A stretch of 64,000 nt of DNA from Anatilimnocola aggregata (lineage in GTDB: Bacteria; Planctomycetota; Planctomycetia; Pirellulales; Pirellulaceae), in contig NZ_CP036274.1 of the NCBI RefSeq assembly GCF_007747655.1, forward strand, positions 6,758,001 through 6,822,000, read 5' to 3'. Position numbers and translations under genes: made by a program. Shown one piece after another: positions 54,856 to 61,832 of the stretch. Each line of letters starts with the position of its first letter. Positions within the stretch are counted from its first letter, which is position 1. A model generated the notes under the pieces. It saw only the letters and a list, made by a program, of their open reading frames with translations. It ran no database searches and was not told where the DNA came from.

Positions 54856-57252
54856 ATGTCCGACCTTCCTTCGCGCGACGAACTTGCCACGCGCTATCTC
54901 GACGCCCTCCCTTATCCGCCCTATCCCGTGCAGGAAGAGGCGCTGCTGCAATACTTCACGGCGCAGCAAGGGGTGCTCGTCTGCGCACCGACGGGGACCG
55001 GCAAAACGTTGATTGCCGAAGCAGCGCTGTTTGAGGCGTTGCATACCAGGACGGTTGCCTACTATACGACGCCGCTGATTGCGCTCACGGAGCAGAAGTT
55101 CACCGAAATGCAGGATGCTGCCGAACGCTGGGGTTTCTCGCGCGACGACGTTGGCCTGGTCACCGGCAACCGCCGCGTAAATCCCGACGCCACGATCCTT
55201 GTCGTGGTCGCCGAGATTCTGCTCAATCGCCTGTTGCACACCGAAGCGTTCGACTTCAGTTGCGTGTCGGCCGTGGTGATGGACGAGTTCCATAACTTCG
55301 CCGATCCCGAGCGGGGAATGGTCTGGGAGCTGACGCTCGGGATGTTGCCGCCGCATATTCGCGTGCTCTTGCTTTCGGCGACGGTGGGGAACGCATTCGA
55401 GTTTTGCCAGTGGCTGCGGCATAGTCACAACCGGTCGATCGAACTGGTGCAAGGAACCGAGCGGAAGGTGCCCCTTTCGTATCAATGGGTCGGCGACGAA
55501 TTGCTCAACGAGCAGATCGAAAAGATGGCCGACGGAGACGATACCAAGCGATACACGCCAGCACTCGTGTTTGCATTCAACCGCGACGTTTGCTGGAGCA
55601 TTGCCGAACAGCTGAAAGGTAAAACCCTCTTAGCCGATGGTCAGCAAAAGCGATTGGCGGTGGAACTCGACCGGTTTGATTTTTCGCAGGGAGCAGGGCC
55701 CAAGCTAAAGCAGTTGCTCTTTCGTGGCGTCGGCGTCCATCATGCCGGTATTTTGCCCAAGTATCGCCGCATCGTCGAAGACCTGTTTCAAAAGAAGCTC
55801 CTCTCGGTTTGCGTGTGTACCGAAACGCTCTCGGCAGGCATCAACCTGCCCGCGCGAAGTGTGGTGCTGCCGACGCTTCTGAAGGGGCCCCCCGGCGATA
55901 TGAAACTGATCGAACCGAGCACCGCGCATCAGATATTCGGCCGCGCGGGTCGTCCGCAGTTCGACAATCAGGGCTATGTGTTTGCCCTCGCGCACGAAGA
56001 CGATGTGAAGCATCTGCGCTGGAAGGTGAAGTACGACCAGATTCCCGAAGACACGAAAGATCCGAACCTGCTGCGGGCCAAAAAAGATCTGAAGCGAAAA
56101 ATGCCGACGCGGCGACAAGGAGAACAATACTGGCAGGAGTCGCACTTTCTGCAATTACAAAAAGCACCCGCGGGTAAGTTGACCAGTCGCGGTAGTTTGC
56201 CGTGGCGGCTCCTCACCTATCTGCTCGATGCCTCGCCCGACGTCGATCCGCTGCGGAACCTGGTCGGCAAGCGCCTGCTCGATTCGGCCAAGCAAGTGCA
56301 GGGGCAGAAGCAACTCGACCGAATGTTGATGACACTCTGGGCAGCTGGCTACGTAACGCTCGAGCCACCACCGCCGCCACGGCAATCGCCGGCCGAGGTT
56401 GCCGCCGCGAAGGCAGCCGAACCCGCGGTTGCCAAGCAGACCGAAACCGAACGGCTGATGTCGGCCGCGCTCGCACAACTGGCCAAGAGCAAGTCGCCAG
56501 CTGCGGTGGCCACGGTTAAAGCCGAAGCCAAACCTGTCGAAGTGGTCAATGAGTACAAGGCTCACAAGGCGTTTCCCACACCGGAGATGAAGCGGCTGCT
56601 GGGCATTCGGAGCATTAATCCGCTCTACGCCGTCTATCTCGTCAATCAGCTGGGAATCGCAGACCGGAACGAACGGATTCAGGCTTTCGAAAGCGTGCTG
56701 GAAATGCCCGGCACAGCCGCCCGTCTTGCGCGAGTTCCGTTCTACGACGACATGCCGCCGGGACCACTCGCGACGCAACGGCTCGATATGGAAATCGTGC
56801 AGATGGGGCTCGCGACCGTGCAGCAACTGGGGGCGCCACTCACGCCCGAAGAGAAGGAAGAACAGCGGAGCTTGCCGTATGAGCAGCGGCTGAAGATCTA
56901 CTCGTTCGCAGAAAAGCTGAGGCTCCTCTTCGATGCTCAATTTCCCGACGTTCACACGCTCTACACCACGCCGGCTTGGGCGGTGGGAGAAGTCTTGGAA
57001 TTCGGCGGGCAGTTCAACAAGTACATCACCGCCCGCGGATTGCAAAAACAAGAGGGAGTCTTCTTTCGGCACTTCCTCCGCATGATCTTGCTCCTCAAAG
57101 AGCTGTCGTCGCTTCATCCCCCTGAGCTCACTCTGACCGAGTGGCAGACCGAACTCGGCGACCTTGCCAGCCAACTTACCGAGTGCTGCCGCCAGGTCGA
57201 CCCGGAAAGTACGGACAAGACGCTGGAGGATGCCGATAAGGCCGGACTGTGA
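54856..57252 (+). CDS. Ski2-like DEAD/DEAH-box helicase
   Basis: This 798-residue protein has a superfamily 2 helicase core: Q-like YPVQEEALLQYF, motif I APTGTGKT (about 44-51), motif II DEFH (about 146-149), motif III SAT and motif VI QIFGRAGRPQFD. The HHAGILPKYR block and the arrangement of motifs fit the Ski2/Mtr4-like subgroup, which unwinds RNA or DNA. After about residue 500 comes a Pro/Ala-rich linker and a C-terminal domain without recognised features. Nothing in the neighbourhood names its substrate. Confidence 0.88.
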   Translation: MSDLPSRDELATRYLDALPYPPYPVQEEALLQYFTAQQGVLVCAPTGTGKTLIAEAALFEALHTRTVAYYTTPLIALTEQKFTEMQDAAERWGFSRDDVGLVTGNRRVNPDATILVVVAEILLNRLLHTEAFDFSCVSAVVMDEFHNFADPERGMVWELTLGMLPPHIRVLLLSATVGNAFEFCQWLRHSHNRSIELVQGTERKVPLSYQWVGDELLNEQIEKMADGDDTKRYTPALVFAFNRDVCWSIAEQLKGKTLLADGQQKRLAVELDRFDFSQGAGPKLKQLLFRGVGVHHAGILPKYRRIVEDLFQKKLLSVCVCTETLSAGINLPARSVVLPTLLKGPPGDMKLIEPSTAHQIFGRAGRPQFDNQGYVFALAHEDDVKHLRWKVKYDQIPEDTKDPNLLRAKKDLKRKMPTRRQGEQYWQESHFLQLQKAPAGKLTSRGSLPWRLLTYLLDASPDVDPLRNLVGKRLLDSAKQVQGQKQLDRMLMTLWAAGYVTLEPPPPPRQSPAEVAAAKAAEPAVAKQTETERLMSAALAQLAKSKSPAAVATVKAEAKPVEVVNEYKAHKAFPTPEMKRLLGIRSINPLYAVYLVNQLGIADRNERIQAFESVLEMPGTAARLARVPFYDDMPPGPLATQRLDMEIVQMGLATVQQLGAPLTPEEKEEQRSLPYEQRLKIYSFAEKLRLLFDAQFPDVHTLYTTPAWAVGEVLEFGGQFNKYITARGLQKQEGVFFRHFLRMILLLKELSSLHPPELTLTEWQTELGDLASQLTECCRQVDPESTDKTLEDADKAGL

Positions 57253-57353
57253 GGAGGGGAAGGGACTAAGGGCCGGGGGCTGGGGAAATACGGGGAAGCG
57301 GCGGGGAAGACTTCGGCAGCAAGCGGTGAGCATTCACGCTGACAACCGCCTTA

Positions 57354-57490
57354 GGAGGGCGAGGCTCCTGCCGAGCCTTGGTAGAGATGAAATCGCCACC
57401 GAAGATTGGAACCCGTTCCCAAAATCAATTGAACTGGCTGACGGGAAGCGACGACCAACGGTTAGCGGCTCGGCAGGAGCCTCGCCCTCC
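57354..57490. repeat. Perfect 24-bp inverted repeat with 89-bp spacer
   Basis: 57354-57377 is the exact reverse complement of 57467-57490; the arms begin GGAGGGCGAGGCTCC. With the 89-bp spacer the whole is 137 bp, the size of a small MITE-like or REP-doublet unit. No target-site duplication is obvious on the flanks. Confidence 0.9.
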
Positions 57491-57772
57491 CGAATTACAG
57501 GCCAATCTCATTGCCAGTGTGAATGGCTAAAACACCTGGTGAGCAGTGACCAGACTAGTCAGTGCTTATTGGTAAAATAGTATGGCGCCGTTTGTGCGTA
57601 ACTGTGCAACAAATGTGCAGCTGATGGATCGGCGATTTGGGTGGTGGTTGTTTGGTCAGAAGTCGACGCAGCGGTTGGCAAGTATCCCGAAGGGTGAATG
57701 GTTTGCCCTTGGGACTGGAGCCAACTGCGTAGGGAAATGGGAGCATAGGAATGTTGGTCGTGCTTGTTGATT

Positions 57773-57804
57773 GTGGAAATTATGGAAATTGAATTTGGCA
57801 ATAA
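57773..57804 (+). repeat. 32-bp direct repeat, first copy
   Basis: Identical over 32 bases to 57927-57958, 154 bases further on. The unit is AT-rich and contains GGAAATT twice. It may be part of a tandem or dispersed element. Confidence 0.9.
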
Positions 57805-57926
57805 ACGGCCCCCTGAGGAAGTAAGTGGTTGGCAGGTCGTTGCTTGTGAAATGTGATTCATGAAAAATTGTGGAAATTTCCAGATCGCTTCGGTTGGCGA
57901 GAAATGGAAATTCGCTGGCTGCGAAA

Positions 57927-57958
57927 GTGGAAATTATGGAAATTGAATTTGGCAATAA
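57927..57958 (+). repeat. 32-bp direct repeat, second copy
   Basis: Exact copy of 57773-57804. The sequence between and around the copies has further GGAAATT occurrences (57872, 57906, 58026). Confidence 0.9.
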
Positions 57959-58284
57959 GTGCTCAGCAAATGATGTTAACCTATTCGCAAACACGACTTA
58001 CGAATTTCGCGCGACTGAAGTTAACGGAAATTTCCGCCAGCGTGGCGGAGCAGCAGATTGTGGAACCTGGTCGGTTGGCAATTGCCGGTGGAATGGGGTT
58101 GCGTTTGCCGTTAAGAAAGTTGCAGGTCGATGGGCCGGTGGCTAGCAGCGGAGCGAGTTTGCTACCTTGCCACTGGCCGGATATCAGCGATACGATGGCA
58201 GGCGACGGACTGGCCAAGACTGGCCTGGGATTCAGAAAACGTAATTCGAACTGATTGGTAACTTCTGTATAAAGGATTGATCTG

Positions 58285-58800
58285 ATGCAACGTGGAACCT
58301 GGCTCGCTCTGTTTGTCTTCTCCCTGGCTGCGATCGGCTGCGGTGGTTGCACCCCTTCGGCACCGCCACCCAAGCCCGCGGAAACTGGTCACGAAGATCA
58401 TGGTCACTCACACTCCGCGAAGGGGCCGCACACCGGCAAAGTGCTGGCGATTGGAGCCGAGGAATATCACGCCGAGTTCACTCACGACGATGGGAGTGGC
58501 AAGGTGACGGTCTACTTGCTCGACAAGAACATTAAGGTCGATCCAGCTGCGGCCAGCCCGGACGAGACGATTTCGATTGAAGTGAAGTCGAAGGGGGAGA
58601 CCAAGAAGTACGACCTGGCGGCGGTCGACCGAACCGCAGGGGACAAGCCGATGGCCAGCCAGTTTGAAGTCGTCGATAAGGAGTTGCTCGGCTACCTGGA
58701 AACGCTCGGTGGCGATGTCTCGGCCACGCTGAATGTGAAGATCGGCGATAAGCCGTTTGCCCAGAAGATCGACTTCGAAGATCATGGTCATGCCCACTAG
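58285..58800 (+). CDS. His-rich lipoprotein, possible metal binder
   Basis: This 171-residue protein has a lipobox at Cys19 (FSLAAIGCGGC). Two His clusters, GHEDHGHSHSAKGPH at 35-49 and EDHGHAH at the C-terminus, frame a beta-rich middle (KVTVYLLDKNIKVDPAAA). His clusters at both ends suggest binding of zinc, nickel or copper in the envelope. It precedes the sulfatase gene on the same strand (93 bases), but palindromes lie between, so shared transcription is uncertain. Confidence 0.75.
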   Translation: MQRGTWLALFVFSLAAIGCGGCTPSAPPPKPAETGHEDHGHSHSAKGPHTGKVLAIGAEEYHAEFTHDDGSGKVTVYLLDKNIKVDPAAASPDETISIEVKSKGETKKYDLAAVDRTAGDKPMASQFEVVDKELLGYLETLGGDVSATLNVKIGDKPFAQKIDFEDHGHAH

Positions 58801-58815
58801 GTTGACCCCTGTCGA

Positions 58816-58866
58816 GTGGGCTTCAGCCCACATTTGAGTTTGCGACAACGTGGGCTAAAGCCCACG
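58816..58866. repeat. Pair of short palindromes before the sulfatase gene
   Basis: GTGGGCTTCAGCCCAC (58816-58831, 7-bp arms) and CGTGGGCTAAAGCCCACG (58849-58866, 8-bp arms) share the GTGGGCT/AGCCCAC core. They look like two units of one dispersed palindromic repeat family. A reading frame running from 58816 into the sulfatase crosses both and is not evidence for a longer sulfatase. Confidence 0.8.
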
Positions 58867-58893
58867 CTACGGAAAGAGATGTGGAGTAGGACC

Positions 58894-60318
58894 ATGAGCA
58901 GTTCGACGATGAGCAGAACATTGACCATAGCGATCTGCGGCTGGCTTGCTTGCTGGAGTGGACTGGCCAGTGCGGCCGATCGTCCGCCGAATATCGTGCT
59001 CGTGTTTTGCGATGACTTGGGCTACGCCGACATTGGCTCGTTTGGTGCCCAGGGATATCAGACGCCGAACCTCGACCGACTAGCGGCCGAAGGGGTGCGC
59101 TGCACCGATTTTCATGTGGCCGCTGCTGTTTGCAGCGCTTCGCGGGCGGCGCTAATGACGGGCTGCTATCCGCAGCGGGTCGGCATCTTGGGCGCGCTCG
59201 GACCAAGTTCCAAGCATGGCATTGCCCAGGAAGAGAAACTGCTGCCGGAGTACTTGAAGGAGCGCGGCTATGCCACGGCCATTTTTGGCAAGTGGCACTT
59301 GGGGCATCATCCGCAGTTTTTGCCGCAGAAAAATGGTTTCGATCGATACTTCGGGCTGCCGTACTCGAACGACATGTGGCCCAAGCATCCCACGGCCAGG
59401 AACTTTCCGCCGCTGCCACTCATCGATGGCGACAAGACGATCGAACACGATCCCGATCAAACGCAACTAACAACGTGGTACACCGAGCGCGCGACGAAGT
59501 TCATCGAAGATCACGCGCAAGAGCCATTCTTTGTGTATGTGCCGCATAGCATGCCGCACGTGCCGCTGTTCGTTTCGGAGAAGCATCGCGGCAAGAGCGA
59601 GCGGGGTCTGTTCGGCGATGTGATCATGGAGATCGATTGGAGCGTGGGGCAGATCCTCGCCACATTGAAAAAGTTAAACCTGGACGAAAACACGCTGGTG
59701 ATGTTCACCTCCGATAATGGCCCGTGGCTCTCGTATGGCAATCATGCGGGTTCGGCGGGTATCTATCGCGAAGGGAAAGGAACCACGTGGGACGGTGGGC
59801 ATCGCGTGCCGTTTGTCGCGCGCTGGCCGGGGAAGATACCCGCGGGCAAGACATGCTCCGAGTTCTGCAGCACGATTGATGTGCTCCCCACCTGCGTGAA
59901 ATTGGCCGGGGGAATGGTCTCGCCTGATCGTAAGATTGATGGTCAAGATGCCTGGCCCATTTGGTCTTCTCAGGCTGGGGCGAAGTCCGCGCACGAGGTC
60001 TTCTATTACTACTGGGACACGGGACTGGATGCCGTGCGTAGTGGCGATTGGAAGCTTCACTTCCCGCATGCCTATCGTTCGCTAACCGGCGCTCCCGGCA
60101 AAGATGGCCTGCCCGCTGGCTACACTCAGGCAAAGACCGAACTGGCTCTCTTCAACCTGAAGGACGACCCGAGCGAAAAGACCAACGTCGCCGAGGCGAA
60201 CCCCGAGGTCGTTGCCAGGCTCAAGAAATTGGCCGAAGTAGCCCGCGATGACTTGGGAGATTCGCATATGAAACGAGCGGGGAAGAATCGACGGCCAGCG
60301 GATAAACTAGCGGAATAA
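58894..60318 (+). CDS. Exported sulfatase
   Basis: The start is ATG 58894, with GGAGTAGG five bases upstream and a good signal peptide ([20 protein letters not shown]); an in-frame extension to 58816 would translate palindromic repeats. The 474-residue enzyme has the metal site [15 protein letters not shown] and the formylglycine motif [11 protein letters not shown] with Cys80, the residue changed to formylglycine by a maturase. It hydrolyses sulfate esters, probably of polysaccharides, in the periplasm. It is one of many sulfatases expected in planctomycetes; no maturase gene is here. Confidence 0.92.
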   Translation: MSSSTMSRTLTIAICGWLACWSGLASAADRPPNIVLVFCDDLGYADIGSFGAQGYQTPNLDRLAAEGVRCTDFHVAAAVCSASRAALMTGCYPQRVGILGALGPSSKHGIAQEEKLLPEYLKERGYATAIFGKWHLGHHPQFLPQKNGFDRYFGLPYSNDMWPKHPTARNFPPLPLIDGDKTIEHDPDQTQLTTWYTERATKFIEDHAQEPFFVYVPHSMPHVPLFVSEKHRGKSERGLFGDVIMEIDWSVGQILATLKKLNLDENTLVMFTSDNGPWLSYGNHAGSAGIYREGKGTTWDGGHRVPFVARWPGKIPAGKTCSEFCSTIDVLPTCVKLAGGMVSPDRKIDGQDAWPIWSSQAGAKSAHEVFYYYWDTGLDAVRSGDWKLHFPHAYRSLTGAPGKDGLPAGYTQAKTELALFNLKDDPSEKTNVAEANPEVVARLKKLAEVARDDLGDSHMKRAGKNRRPADKLAE

Positions 60319-60346
60319 TTTCCTCATCGGTCCGGCACTGCTGTCG

Positions 60347-61762
60347 TTAGGTCAGGATGTCATGCACAACATGCCCGTGGACATCGGTCAGGCGGATATC
60401 GCGACCGCTGAAGCGGAAGGTTAGCTTCTCGTGATTCAGTCCGAGCAAGTGGAGAATGGTGGCGTGTAGATCGTAAACGTGCATCGGTTTGTCGATGGCG
60501 GCAAAGCCAAGGTCGTCTGTCGCGCCGTGAACGTAGCCTCCCTTTACACCACCGCCAGCCAGCCACATGCTGAAGCCCATGGCATGATGGTCGCGCCCCT
60601 TTTCTCCTTCGGTCATTGGTGTGCGGCCGAACTCGCCGCCCCAGATCACCAGCGTTTCGTCCCATAAACCGCGGGCCTGCAGATCGTCGAGCAAGGCTGC
60701 AATGGGCTGATCGCTGGCTAGCGCGTGCTTGGCGTGATTCTTGATATCGCCATGATCGTCCCACGGTTGACCGTTGCCGTAGTAGCACTGCACCACGCGC
60801 ACGCCCCGTTCGCTCAAACGCCGCGCGAGCAAGCAAGAGTTGGCGAATTCACCTTCGCCGTATCGCTTGCGAGTTTCGGCCGTCTCGCGCCCCAGGTCGA
60901 ACGCTTCTTGTGCTTCGCCCTGCATGCGATAGGCCATCTCGAGCGAGGCGATGCGAGCTTCGAGATTGGCGTCCTTTTCGCGCTGGTCGAGGTGCTGCTG
61001 GTTGAGTGCCTGTAGCAGATCGAGTTGCTCACGCTGAGCGACCTGCGATTGCCAGCGATTGTTGACGTCGCGAATCATCGCCTTGGGATCGGTGTTCTTC
61101 GGGTTGATCTGCGTTCCTTGGTGTACGCCGGGGAGAAAGCTGTTGCTCCATAGATAGGGACCGACGACAGGCTTGCCCGGGCAGAGGACGATGTATCCCG
61201 GCAGGTTCTGATTTTCGCTGCCGAGGGCATACGTCAGCCACGAACCCATGCTCGGGCGGATGGGCTGCATGTTGCCCGTGTTCATCAGCAGCAGGCCAGG
61301 CTCGTGATTGGGATTGTCGCTCCACATGGAGCGGAGGACGCACAGCTTGTCGATGCGGGCGGCGAGGTGCGGAAAGAGATCGGAAACTTCGATGCCCGAT
61401 TCGCCGTACTGCGACCAAGGGAACGGCGACTGGAGCAGTTTGCCATCGCGGCGGCGAGTGTTTTTGCCGACGAACGAGTCGGGCAGCTTTTCGCCGTGAC
61501 GGCGAGTCAACTCCGGCTTGGGATCGAAGGAATCGACGTGCGAAGGCCCGCCGTTCATGAACAAGAAGATCAGCCGTTTGATCTTGCCCGGAAAATGCCC
61601 CGCCTTCGGCGCGAGGGGATTGCTGGCAGCAGCAGACGTCGCGGCAGAGACTTGTCCATCACCGGCCAAGGCGGCAGCGAGGCCGATCGCGCCAAAGCCA
61701 CCACCGATTTTCAGCAGCGAACGCCGCGACAGGCTCTGCAACGCGGGGTGAATGTTTTCCAT
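60347..61762 (-). CDS. DUF1501 domain protein
   Basis: This 471-residue protein begins MENIHPALQSLSRRSLLKIGGGFGAI, a twin-arginine type leader. Family blocks include FLFMNGGPSHVDSFDPKP, NHEPGLLLMNTGNM, DDHGDIKNHAKH and WGGEFGRTPMTEGEKGRDHH. It follows the DUF1549/1553 gene on the same strand with 70 bases between, so they form one unit. It converges with the sulfatase gene. Confidence 0.9.
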   Translation of the reverse strand: MENIHPALQSLSRRSLLKIGGGFGAIGLAAALAGDGQVSAATSAAASNPLAPKAGHFPGKIKRLIFLFMNGGPSHVDSFDPKPELTRRHGEKLPDSFVGKNTRRRDGKLLQSPFPWSQYGESGIEVSDLFPHLAARIDKLCVLRSMWSDNPNHEPGLLLMNTGNMQPIRPSMGSWLTYALGSENQNLPGYIVLCPGKPVVGPYLWSNSFLPGVHQGTQINPKNTDPKAMIRDVNNRWQSQVAQREQLDLLQALNQQHLDQREKDANLEARIASLEMAYRMQGEAQEAFDLGRETAETRKRYGEGEFANSCLLARRLSERGVRVVQCYYGNGQPWDDHGDIKNHAKHALASDQPIAALLDDLQARGLWDETLVIWGGEFGRTPMTEGEKGRDHHAMGFSMWLAGGGVKGGYVHGATDDLGFAAIDKPMHVYDLHATILHLLGLNHEKLTFRFSGRDIRLTDVHGHVVHDILT

Positions 61763-61832
61763 CGTCTCGTTCCCTGATCTAACTCACCCGACGCGTCGGG
61801 CTATGTAAAACACACTTGTTTACACGGCTACT

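Larger units (their letters stand above)
57253..58284. other. Gene-free kilobase rich in repeats
   Basis: This 1032-bp stretch contains no convincing gene. It holds a perfect 24-bp inverted repeat (57354-57490), a 32-bp exact direct repeat (57773-57804 and 57927-57958), and the palindrome GGAAATTTCC at 57872-57881 and 58026-58035. The segment 57540-58000 is AT-rich compared with its surroundings. Several open frames on both strands cross it, but none has domain or composition support. It may be an assembly of small non-autonomous elements or the remains of a lost gene. Confidence 0.7.

Noticed and set aside
58816-58893. Longer N-terminus for the sulfatase
   Set aside because: These codons translate the palindromic repeats and would place 26 residues before the signal peptide; the ATG at 58894 has a good Shine-Dalgarno sequence.
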